From: Streptomycetaceae bacterium
Lineage (GTDB): Bacteria > Actinomycetota > Actinomycetes > Nanopelagicales > Nanopelagicaceae
DNA: 42,258 nucleotides
Direction of reading: 5' to 3'
NCBI GenBank assembly: GCA_007279945.1
Contig: QYPG01000006.1
Coordinates: 1 to 42,258 of the forward strand
The position numbers and the translations under genes were made by a program. Below are positions 7,541-15,842 of the stretch, one piece after another. The first letter of the stretch is position 1, and the number at the start of each line of letters is the position of its first letter. The notes beneath the pieces were generated by a model. The model did not search any database. It was not told the DNA's origin and saw only the letters and a program-made list of their open reading frames with translations.

Positions 7541-10519
7541 AAGTACTTCGATCGCTTTTATTACAGTAGGTGAAAGTTGAGATCTATCCACGTCTTTATG
7601 AAGTCGCTCAATCATGGTCTTAGTCCAGAATTGAACGATGTGGTGTGCGACTTTGATTTCCGGTGCATCACTTGCTGGGATATTGGCGGCAATTTGATTG
7701 GCCATTCGCACAATAGAGTTTAACTGCGAATCACCGCTAATGTGTGTCTCAACCATCTCCCCTGGTCCTTTAATACTTGGGGTAATTTCTACTGCTGTAA
7801 CTTTATATTCAGGGCAGTTAGTTGCCCAATCTGATAAATCAGTGGTGATGACGTTAGCGCCACTTTCTGGGAAGTGGAAAGTTGTGTACACAACACCAGC
7901 CGGAACTTCATCTGTAATTCGTGCTCGCATGATTGTTTCACCAACACGACTTGCGAGTTTGACCCAAGAACCATCGGCGATTCCGCGCAGCTGGGCATCT
8001 GACTCATGCAGATCTAAAATATCTTCGGTGTGCCAGATATTATTGGCGGTGCGACGTGTTTGAGCACCTACGTTGTACTGACTCAATACGCGACCAGTAG
8101 TAAGAAGTAGAGGAAATTTGCGGTTAGCTTTTTCGTCGGTTGCAACGTAAGGCGTACGCATAAATTGACCAAGGCCACGCATGAAACTCTCTAAATGCAT
8201 CGTTGGCGTTCCTTCAGGATTGGCCTCATTGCATGGCCACTGCACGCTGCCTACCTCATCTAATTTCTTAAATGAAACGCCAGAAAATGTAGGAGTAGTG
8301 GCGGCAATCTCATCCATAATCGCCGCACCATTTTCATAAGCCATTGGATATCCCATGGCGGTTGCTAAATCACACGTCACTTCATACTCACTTTTACCCG
8401 TGGGTGATTTCATAACAGGACGGACACGGTTAATGCGGCGTTCAGCATTAGTAAAAGTGCCATCTTTTTCCAAGAACGACGTTCCTGGAAAGAAAACGTG
8501 TGCGAACTTTGCGGTTTCATTAAGGAACAAATCCTGAACAATGACCATATCCATCGCGCGCAAGGCGGCGTGCACGTGAGAAGTGTTTGGATCCGACTGA
8601 GCTATATCTTCGCCCTGTACATAGAGCCCACGATATTCCCCAGCTAATGCGGCATCAAACATATTGGGAATTCGCATTCCAGGCTCTGCATCTAAAGTGA
8701 CTCCCCACATATCGTTATAAATTTTGCGGGTATCTGGATTTGAAATATGTCGGTAGCCCGGTAATTCATGAGGGAATGAGCCCATATCGCAGGAGCCCTG
8801 CACATTGTTTTGTCCGCGTAGAGGGTTTACTCCTACTCCTTTGCGGCCAATGTTTCCGGTGACCATGGCCAAATTAGCGATTCCCATCACCATGGTTGAA
8901 CCTTGACTATGTTCGGTTACACCAAGGCCATAATAAATAGAAGCGTTAGGAACTGAAGCAAATAAACGGGCGGCTTTGCGAATCTCATCGGCTGGTACGC
9001 GCGAAGATGCCTCTAATACTTCAGGTGAGTTCTCAGGCAATGAAATAAATGCTTCCCAATCTTTGAAGGACTTCTCTTCACACCGCGCATCAACAAAATC
9101 ACGCTTTACTAAGCCTTCAGTAACGATTACATGTGCCAAGGCATTAATAACTGCAACATTTGTACCTGGCATTAACTGCAAGTGATGGGCAGCCTCTACT
9201 CCTGGAGTTCTCACTAAGGCAATTACACGAGGATCTACGACAATGAGCTGAGCACCTTTACGAATTGCCTTCTTCATTCGAGATGCAAAAACAGGGTGCG
9301 CCGACGTTGGATTAGCGCCAATTAACATGATGACATCACTGTGTTCAACTGATTCAAAGTCCTGGGTTCCAGCAGAGGTTCCAAAAGTCTGTCCTAGGCC
9401 ATAGCCAGTAGGTGAATGACATACGCGCGCACATGTATCGACATTGTTATTTGCAAAAGCTGCACGCACCATTTTTTGAACTACATAGACTTCTTCATTC
9501 GTACAACGAGAAGAAGTAATTCCACCAATCGCATTTCGTCCGGACTCGGCTTGAATCTTCTTTAAGCCATCGGCAGCGAAAGTTATTGCCTCCTCCCAAG
9601 AAACCTCTTTCCATGAATCTGTAATGGTGCTACGAATCATCGGCTTAGTGATGCGATCACTGTGTGTTGCATAGCCGTAAGCAAAACGGCCCTTGACACA
9701 TGAGTGACCTTCGTTGGCGCCACCCTCTTTCAATGGCACCATTCGCACTAATTGATCCCCACGCATTTCGGCTTTGAAGGAGCAGCCAACTCCGCAGTAA
9801 GCACAGGTAGTGATAACTGATGAAGTAGGTGCACCGATAGTGAGTAGGGTTTTTTCAGTCAAAGCACCGGTAGGACATGCTTGCACACATGCACCACAGG
9901 AAACACATTCACTCTCCATAAATGAAGTTCCGGATGCTGAGACCCGTGCCTCAAATCCTCGGTTCTCGATAGTTAAAGCAAAAGTTCCTTGCACTTCATC
10001 GCATGCACGAACGCATCTATTGCAAACAATGCACTCAGTAGAATCAAAAGTGAAGTAAGGATTAGTTTCATCTTTCTTTAAATCTAAATGGGTCTCACCT
10101 TTTACATACCGAGTAGTTGTGATTCCGATCTTCTTGGCAACTCCGTGAACTTCGCACTCATCCCCCGTTGCACACTCTGCTGGGTGATCAGATAAATACA
10201 GCTCCATAACGCCTCTACGAATTCGGTCGAGTTTCTCTGAATGTGTAGAGACCTTCATACCTTCGACAACCGGAGTAGTACACGAGGAAGGGGTTCCATT
10301 GCGTCCATCAACCTGAATCACACAGAGACGACAAGATCCAAAAGCCTTGAGTCGATCAGTTGAACATAGCTTTGGAATATCTATCCCTGCAACAAGTGCT
10401 GCGCGCATGATGGAGGTATCTGCGGCGACGGTTATGGCCTTGCCATCAATCTCAAGGCTAACCAGTTGGCTCTTTTCGCTAGCCGGGGTACCAAAATCAG
10501 GTTCGAAGATCATGGTCAT
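7526..10519 (-). CDS. fdsA: NAD-dependent formate dehydrogenase catalytic subunit with fused delta domain (FdsA-FdsD)
   Basis: The 997-residue molybdoenzyme oxidises formate to CO2. In order it has a NuoG-type [2Fe-2S] domain (C52, C63, C66, C80), two 4Fe-4S ferredoxin clusters (C163-C173 and C205-C215), the bis-MGD [4Fe-4S] ligands C239, C242, C246 and C274, and active-site Cys367-His368 in ARVCHSP. The catalytic residue is Cys, not selenocysteine. The usual His/Cys cluster after the first domain shows only H112, C116 and C122 and seems one ligand short. The last ~64 residues (VRMANQIA, AHHIVQFW, LSPTVIKAI) resemble FdsD, normally a separate subunit. ATG 10519 follows AGGAG by 7 bases and overlaps fdsB by 4. 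Confidence 0.93.
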   Translation of the reverse strand: MTMIFEPDFGTPASEKSQLVSLEIDGKAITVAADTSIMRAALVAGIDIPKLCSTDRLKAFGSCRLCVIQVDGRNGTPSSCTTPVVEGMKVSTHSEKLDRIRRGVMELYLSDHPAECATGDECEVHGVAKKIGITTTRYVKGETHLDLKKDETNPYFTFDSTECIVCNRCVRACDEVQGTFALTIENRGFEARVSASGTSFMESECVSCGACVQACPTGALTEKTLLTIGAPTSSVITTCAYCGVGCSFKAEMRGDQLVRMVPLKEGGANEGHSCVKGRFAYGYATHSDRITKPMIRSTITDSWKEVSWEEAITFAADGLKKIQAESGRNAIGGITSSRCTNEEVYVVQKMVRAAFANNNVDTCARVCHSPTGYGLGQTFGTSAGTQDFESVEHSDVIMLIGANPTSAHPVFASRMKKAIRKGAQLIVVDPRVIALVRTPGVEAAHHLQLMPGTNVAVINALAHVIVTEGLVKRDFVDARCEEKSFKDWEAFISLPENSPEVLEASSRVPADEIRKAARLFASVPNASIYYGLGVTEHSQGSTMVMGIANLAMVTGNIGRKGVGVNPLRGQNNVQGSCDMGSFPHELPGYRHISNPDTRKIYNDMWGVTLDAEPGMRIPNMFDAALAGEYRGLYVQGEDIAQSDPNTSHVHAALRAMDMVIVQDLFLNETAKFAHVFFPGTSFLEKDGTFTNAERRINRVRPVMKSPTGKSEYEVTCDLATAMGYPMAYENGAAIMDEIAATTPTFSGVSFKKLDEVGSVQWPCNEANPEGTPTMHLESFMRGLGQFMRTPYVATDEKANRKFPLLLTTGRVLSQYNVGAQTRRTANNIWHTEDILDLHESDAQLRGIADGSWVKLASRVGETIMRARITDEVPAGVVYTTFHFPESGANVITTDLSDWATNCPEYKVTAVEITPSIKGPGEMVETHISGDSQLNSIVRMANQIAANIPASDAPEIKVAHHIVQFWTKTMIERLHKDVDRSQLSPTVIKAIEVLLVTQ

Positions 10520-12039
10520 CTCGCAGCTCCTAAGAAATCCGATGGGAAATTAACCATCGCGCTTTTAACTGGCATTGGTGTTAATCCACCCATGGCACAC
10601 AAAGAGCCATCGGTCATTACTTCGCAAAGATCCAACAACAACTTCTTATTTTCTTCGACTTTTACACCTTGAATAATTAAATCTATGGTCTCAGCACCTC
10701 GCGTTGACCCAATACGACATGGAGTGCACTTTCCGCAGGATTCGATGGCACAAAACTCCATGGCAAACTTGGCTTGAACTGCTAAATCAACTATGTCATC
10801 AAAGACAACCAATCCGCCATGTCCAAGCATTCCACCGGCGGCAATGAGGGATTCATAATCCATCGATGTTTCTAACTGTTCAGTTGAAAAATATGCACCG
10901 AGCGGTCCCCCGATTTGTACTGCCCGAAATGGATTGCCACTTAATGTGCCCCCACCATAGGTTTCAAGTAGCTCGTTAAGAGTTATGCCAAAGGCCTTTT
11001 CGACTATTCCACCGCGTGCGATATTGCCGCCTAATTGAAAAACCTGTGTTCCAAGTGATCTGCCGACTCCGCGAGCCTTATATGCATCTGCACCTTGTGC
11101 TAGCACCATTGGTACCGTTGATAACGTAAGAACATTGTTAATAACAGTTGGTTGCCCAAAAAGACCTTCGATAGCTGGCAAAGGTGGTTTAGCGCGTACT
11201 ACACCGCGCTTGCCCTCAATGCTCTCTAGCATCGCCGTTTCTTCACCACATACATAGGAGCCTGCACCTATTCGGATTTGAATGTCGAAAGCATGCGTAC
11301 TTCCTAAAACACTTGTGCCAAGCCAGCCGAACACTCTTGCTAACTCAATTGCTTTTTGTAAAATCGAAATTGCATATGGGTATTCTGAGCGTAGATAGAC
11401 AATTCCCTCAGTAGCACCAACTGCTATACCTGCAATCGTCATACCTTCAATGAGAGTAAATGGGTCTCCCTCAATCAGCATGCGATCAGCAAAAGTTCCG
11501 CTATCTCCCTCATCTGCATTACAGCAGATATATTTTTGATCTGAGGTTGTCTGGGCAACGGTCTTCCACTTAATACCTGCAGGAAAGCCTGCCCCGCCGC
11601 GGCCACGTAGGCCAGATTCGGTTACTTCGTTAATGATGATCTCACTTGTTGACTTAAGTGCATTTCTTAAACCAACTAAGCCACCATGCTGTCCGTACTC
11701 TTCAAGTGAGAGTGGGTCGATGATTCCAACGCGGGCAAATGTTATTCGTTCCTGCGAAGCTAGCCATGGAATCTCATCAGTCTTTCCACGTGCAAGTGGA
11801 TGCGCCCCACCATTGAGGAAATCGGCATCAAAGAGTGACTGCACATCAGCAGGCATCACGGGACCGTAAGCAATACGTCCATTGGCAGTTTCAACTTCTA
11901 CTAAAACCTCTAGCCATAGAGCTCCGCGTGAACCATTGCGAACAATCGTTAAGGATGGATCGATGCGTGTGATTGCTGCCGCTACATCATTGGCACCAAT
12001 TGATACTGCTGCGCTATCACCCGGTACAAAGACTCTCAT
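10516..12039 (-). CDS. fdsB: Formate dehydrogenase beta subunit, NuoF-like NADH/FMN flavoprotein
   Basis: The 507-residue protein passes electrons from the formate dehydrogenase iron-sulfur chain to NAD+ through FMN. It shows the FMN/NAD loops GRGGAGFPAGIKW and GAGSYVCGEETAML, and the C-terminal [4Fe-4S] site ESCGKCTPCRIG plus a later Cys in GSLCAMGG. The roughly 110-residue N-terminal extension is typical of FdsB and HoxF, but I see no [2Fe-2S] cysteine set in it. It overlaps fdsG and fdsA by 4 bases each. NuoF of complex I is excluded because the surrounding genes are FDH subunits, not nuo genes. Confidence 0.92.
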   Translation of the reverse strand: MRVFVPGDSAAVSIGANDVAAAITRIDPSLTIVRNGSRGALWLEVLVEVETANGRIAYGPVMPADVQSLFDADFLNGGAHPLARGKTDEIPWLASQERITFARVGIIDPLSLEEYGQHGGLVGLRNALKSTSEIIINEVTESGLRGRGGAGFPAGIKWKTVAQTTSDQKYICCNADEGDSGTFADRMLIEGDPFTLIEGMTIAGIAVGATEGIVYLRSEYPYAISILQKAIELARVFGWLGTSVLGSTHAFDIQIRIGAGSYVCGEETAMLESIEGKRGVVRAKPPLPAIEGLFGQPTVINNVLTLSTVPMVLAQGADAYKARGVGRSLGTQVFQLGGNIARGGIVEKAFGITLNELLETYGGGTLSGNPFRAVQIGGPLGAYFSTEQLETSMDYESLIAAGGMLGHGGLVVFDDIVDLAVQAKFAMEFCAIESCGKCTPCRIGSTRGAETIDLIIQGVKVEENKKLLLDLCEVMTDGSLCAMGGLTPMPVKSAMVNFPSDFLGAAR

Positions 12040-12461
12040 CGACGCGCCTCTTCAATTTTAGCTAACGTAGCTCGTCCAATTAATTTTCCATCTACCATGA
12101 CCGCTGGGCCAAGTGCACAGTTACCAAAACAATAACTATCGGCCGTCTCATCAGGAAACTTCGCCTTTACTTTCTTCTCTAAATCGCGTGCACCTACGGC
12201 TTGGCAGGCTTCGGCAACACATAGTGAAATCTGATGCTCACCAGGTGGGGTTGTACGCAGATCATGGTAAAAAGTTAAAACTCCATGGACGTCGGCACGT
12301 GATTTGTTAAAATAGTTTGCTATCAATGGAACACACTCTGGATTGACATAGCCAAACTCTTTTTGCATCAACTGGAGCGCCATTAACACTGGCCCTTTTT
12401 CATCGCGCAGCGTCGCAAGAAGCACACGAGCTGCATCTTGTGACCATGGCGAATACTTCAT
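12036..12461 (-). CDS. fdsG: Formate dehydrogenase gamma subunit, NuoE-like [2Fe-2S] protein
   Basis: The 141-residue thioredoxin-like ferredoxin has the NuoE pattern CVAEAC (CX4C) and a second pair CFGNC (CX3C), ligands of one [2Fe-2S] cluster. It matches FdsG in size. It works with fdsB as the diaphorase part of the soluble NAD-linked formate dehydrogenase. Its ATG overlaps the formate-THF ligase stop (TAATG) and its stop overlaps the fdsB start, so the four genes are translationally linked. Confidence 0.9.
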   Translation of the reverse strand: MKYSPWSQDAARVLLATLRDEKGPVLMALQLMQKEFGYVNPECVPLIANYFNKSRADVHGVLTFYHDLRTTPPGEHQISLCVAEACQAVGARDLEKKVKAKFPDETADSYCFGNCALGPAVMVDGKLIGRATLAKIEEARR

Positions 12462-14125
12462 TAGAAAAGACCTACGACCTTTCCATCGATGTAATCAATG
12501 CGTTCGGCAGCTGGAACTTTAGGTAGGCCAGGCATCGTCATAATCTCACCGCAGATCATGACAATAAACTCTGCGCCAGCCGAGAGTTTTACTTCACGAA
12601 TATTCAGCGAGTGCCCACTGGGAGCTCCGCGAAGTGCCGCGTCGGTGCTAAAAGAGTACTGAGTTTTTGCTACACAGATTGGAAAATGGCCATAACCAGC
12701 GGCTTCTAGCTCTTTGAGCTTCAGACGCACCTTCGCATCGGCAGTAACCTCTTTGGCACCGTAAACCTTTGTCGCAACGGCTGTGATTTTCTCCCACAAA
12801 CTTTGTTCATCTTCATAGACGAAGGTCATCTTCTGTGGTTGCTCACATAGCTCGACCACGGCATGTGCTAAATCTGCCGCACCTTTACCTCCATCGGCCC
12901 AGTGGGTTGCTAGCACAATCTTTACACCTAGTGCTTCCACTCGTGAACGTAATAGCTCAACCTCAGCGGCAGTATCGCTCGTGAAGTTATTAATAGAGAC
13001 TACTAATGGCAGGTTGTAAACATTTTTAATGTTATGAATATGACGTTCAAGATTTACTAATCCAGCTTCAAGTGCAGGTAGATTCTCGTCAGTAATAGTT
13101 TTTAACTCCGCGCCGCCGTGATATTTAATTGCACGAATCGTTGCAACAAGAACACAGGCAGATGGGCGTAACCCTGATTTACGGCACTTAATGTCAATAA
13201 ACTTCTCAGCTCCAAGATCGGCGCCAAAGCCAGCCTCAGTGACAACATAGTCAGCTAATTTCATAGCCGATGTAGTTGCTACGACTGAATTACATCCATG
13301 TGCAATATTGGCAAATGGACCACCGTGAATAAATGCTGGGGTATTTTCAAGGGTCTGTACTAAGTTCGGTTGAAATGCATCCTTTAGAATTACAGTCATT
13401 GCCCCTTGCGCATTTAATTCACTAGCAAGAACGGGAGTCTTGTCTCGCTTATGGCCCACAACAATCTTGCCAATCTTCTCTTTCAGATCTTCAATCGACG
13501 TTGCAAGGCAAAAAATCGCCATAATCTCCGAGGCTACGACAATGTCAAAGCCATCACTGCGTGGATATCCATTTCCCACTCCACCGATAGATTGAATTAT
13601 CTCGCGCAGTGCACGGTCGTTCATATCTATTACGCGCTTCCAAGTGACTCGTCGAATATCAATCGCTAACTCGTTGCCATGATGAATATGGTTGTCGACA
13701 AGGGCTGCTAGTAAGTTGTTAGCTAGAGCTATAGCGTTGAAATCCCCCGTAAAGTGCAGGTTTATATCCTCCATGGGTACAACCTGGGCATAACCACCTC
13801 CGGCAGCTCCGCCCTTCATTCCAAAGACTGGACCAAGGGATGGTTCGCGCAGTGCGATCATTGCGTTCTTTCCGATATGGCGAAGTGCATCACCTAAACC
13901 AACGGTTGTCGTAGTTTTACCTTCACCGGCAGGCGTTGGACTAATCGCAGTTACTAAAATCAATTTAGAGCCTTTGCGCTCAGGTAGCGCCGTCAGAAAC
14001 TTTAAATTCACCTTTGCTTTGTACTTACCGTAGGCCTCTAAATGTTTAACTTCAATACCGAGGGATGCGCCGATCTCATTAACTGGCTTCATAGTTGCAG
14101 CTTGTGCGATTTCGATATCTGACAT
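12461..14125 (-). CDS. fhs: Formate-tetrahydrofolate ligase (10-formyl-THF synthetase)
   Basis: The 554-residue length is normal for Fhs. [20 protein letters not shown] near residues 65-85 is the nucleotide-binding loop, followed by [20 protein letters not shown]. The enzyme interconverts formate + ATP + THF with 10-formyl-THF. Placed directly before formate dehydrogenase genes, it probably runs in the formate-releasing, ATP-yielding direction. Methylene-THF dehydrogenase/cyclohydrolase (FolD), which would supply formyl-THF, is not in the window and is presumably elsewhere. It lies 2 bases from etfA and overlaps fdsG by one base. Confidence 0.96.
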   Translation of the reverse strand: MSDIEIAQAATMKPVNEIGASLGIEVKHLEAYGKYKAKVNLKFLTALPERKGSKLILVTAISPTPAGEGKTTTTVGLGDALRHIGKNAMIALREPSLGPVFGMKGGAAGGGYAQVVPMEDINLHFTGDFNAIALANNLLAALVDNHIHHGNELAIDIRRVTWKRVIDMNDRALREIIQSIGGVGNGYPRSDGFDIVVASEIMAIFCLATSIEDLKEKIGKIVVGHKRDKTPVLASELNAQGAMTVILKDAFQPNLVQTLENTPAFIHGGPFANIAHGCNSVVATTSAMKLADYVVTEAGFGADLGAEKFIDIKCRKSGLRPSACVLVATIRAIKYHGGAELKTITDENLPALEAGLVNLERHIHNIKNVYNLPLVVSINNFTSDTAAEVELLRSRVEALGVKIVLATHWADGGKGAADLAHAVVELCEQPQKMTFVYEDEQSLWEKITAVATKVYGAKEVTADAKVRLKLKELEAAGYGHFPICVAKTQYSFSTDAALRGAPSGHSLNIREVKLSAGAEFIVMICGEIMTMPGLPKVPAAERIDYIDGKVVGLF

Positions 14126-14127
14126 TT

Positions 14128-15087
14128 TTATCCCTTTGCCTGACGTATGGCGCTTGTGAGCGCAGGTATCACTTGGTGTAAATCACCGATAATTGCATAA
14201 TCGGCATAACGCAAAATAGGTGCTTCTGGATCGGTATTAATGACGACGATAGTCTTACTATTTTTCATACCTGCAATATGTTGCATCGCTCCAGATATTC
14301 CGGCGGCGATGTATAAATCTGGTGCAACCTTTGTTCCAGTCTGTCCTACTTGCTCAGCATGCGGACGCCACCCTGAACTTGTCACCACTCGCGAACAGCC
14401 CACTGTGCCACCTAAAAGTGCAGCAAGCTCCTCTAAATTACCAAAGCCCTCTGGCCCGCCTACTCCACGGCCCCCAGAGACAATAACTTTGGCATCATTA
14501 AGAGTTACTCCGCCTTTGGTTTCTCCAGAGTCACGGCTTAATATTTTCACTACCGTATCGGCAGGTTGCAAGTCTGGTTCGAACTGAGCAATAGATGCAG
14601 CTGCACCTTGTACTGCCTCTGGCTCGATAGAAAAACTTACGATTGTGGCAACCAGTAAGTCGGAATGAACATTGGCAGATTCAATAAGATTTCCTGCCCA
14701 TCTGGCTCGTAATACATGGTGAGGAGCTCCGAGTGTAATCTCTGAACACTCAGCGGCCATAGGAATATCTAAGAAGGCCGCTAAGTGAGCTAACTGCTCA
14801 TTTCCACGGGGACTACCAGCGGCCAATACTGCAGCCGGCTTTAATTTTTCAACTAAATCTTTCAGTGCGCGACCCGATGCCATAGGCGTGTAATCGGTCA
14901 GCGCAGCATGGGCTGCAACGTGTAAAACCTTCGCGCCGTATTCACCAGTGATGGCGGCTAAGGATGCCCCATCACTGCCAATAACAGCTGCCTCAATATC
15001 GTGGCCAAGCTTTCTAGCTGCAGTGAGGGCACGTAAAGAGAGTGGATCAATTACTCCACGATCGTGATCGATAAGAACCAAAATCAT
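14128..15087 (-). CDS. etfA: Electron transfer flavoprotein alpha subunit
   Basis: The 319-residue protein has the EtfA layout: an N-terminal half and a C-terminal FAD domain (about 190-310) with [11 protein letters not shown], the VGQTG loop and GISGAMQH. With EtfB it accepts electrons from a flavin dehydrogenase, here most likely the dimethylglycine/sarcosine-type enzyme at 15842-18361. The quinone oxidoreductase that would take the electrons onward is not in the window. It overlaps etfB by one base (TAATG). Confidence 0.94.
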   Translation of the reverse strand: MILVLIDHDRGVIDPLSLRALTAARKLGHDIEAAVIGSDGASLAAITGEYGAKVLHVAAHAALTDYTPMASGRALKDLVEKLKPAAVLAAGSPRGNEQLAHLAAFLDIPMAAECSEITLGAPHHVLRARWAGNLIESANVHSDLLVATIVSFSIEPEAVQGAAASIAQFEPDLQPADTVVKILSRDSGETKGGVTLNDAKVIVSGGRGVGGPEGFGNLEELAALLGGTVGCSRVVTSSGWRPHAEQVGQTGTKVAPDLYIAAGISGAMQHIAGMKNSKTIVVINTDPEAPILRYADYAIIGDLHQVIPALTSAIRQAKG

Positions 15088-15842
15088 TAGAAAGCTCCAA
15101 TCTGCTTTAAGACATCGACTAAAGCAGGAACTGCATCGGCGCCCTTACCAAGAATCTCAGCGCCTTTATCTTTAGATGGAGCAAGAGCCAGAGTAACTTT
15201 TTCAAGTTTAGGTACTCGCGGCTCGGCTTTCTTCATATCAACAATCTTTTTTCGCGCTTGCATACGTCCAGGTACCGATGGATAACGGGGAATATTTAAC
15301 CCATCTCGAACCGTAACGATTGCAGGAAGTGGAGCCTCATAATGTTCACGACCCGTTGACACCACTCGCTCACAGTTAGCAATTCCATTTTCAATTTTCA
15401 TGGATTTAACATTGGTGACTATTGGACGACCAAGGGCATGAGCCACACGAATATGAATCTGGTAACCAGCGCTATCTGCAGATTCGGCGCCAAAGATAAT
15501 CAAATCGAACTTAGTCTCTTCGGCAGTGATGGCATCAACCAGTGCTGCCGCGGTTCCTTGCGGATCCCACTCTTGTCCATCGGTCTCTATCAGTACTGCT
15601 CGCGTTGCACCAATTGCTAACTGAGAACGAAGTTGTTCTTCAGCATCACTTGGTCCCAGCGTTAGCAATGTAAGCGTTCCACCCATTTGCTCAACTAACT
15701 GCACGCCAGCTTCAACAGCGTTTTCTTCATGTGGGCTAATACCAAAACCCAGATGTTTGGTCTCAATATCCCGAGAATCAGGCGTGAGAATAAGAGTTCC
15801 GCCAGCAAGTGGAACGCGCTTTAAACAGACCAATACATCCAT
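15087..15842 (-). CDS. etfB: Electron transfer flavoprotein beta subunit
   Basis: The 251-residue protein begins MDVLVCLKRVPLAGG and carries the EtfB adenine-nucleotide fold, with FGAESADSAGYQIHIRVA in the middle and VTNVKSMKI after it. It is the AMP-binding partner of EtfA. One-base TAATG overlaps with both neighbours indicate tight coupling with the flavin dehydrogenase gene, supporting a dedicated ETF for methylated-glycine oxidation. Confidence 0.94.
   Translation of the reverse strand: MDVLVCLKRVPLAGGTLILTPDSRDIETKHLGFGISPHEENAVEAGVQLVEQMGGTLTLLTLGPSDAEEQLRSQLAIGATRAVLIETDGQEWDPQGTAAALVDAITAEETKFDLIIFGAESADSAGYQIHIRVAHALGRPIVTNVKSMKIENGIANCERVVSTGREHYEAPLPAIVTVRDGLNIPRYPSVPGRMQARKKIVDMKKAEPRVPKLEKVTLALAPSKDKGAEILGKGADAVPALVDVLKQIGAF

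Noticed and set aside
7526..10519. Selenocysteine formate dehydrogenase
   Set aside because: The active-site residue at 367 is encoded by a normal Cys codon and no in-frame TGA interrupts the gene.
7526..12461. Complex I (nuoE-nuoF-nuoG) gene group
   Set aside because: The large subunit has the formate dehydrogenase Cys-His active site and an FdsD-like tail, and no other nuo genes are adjacent.
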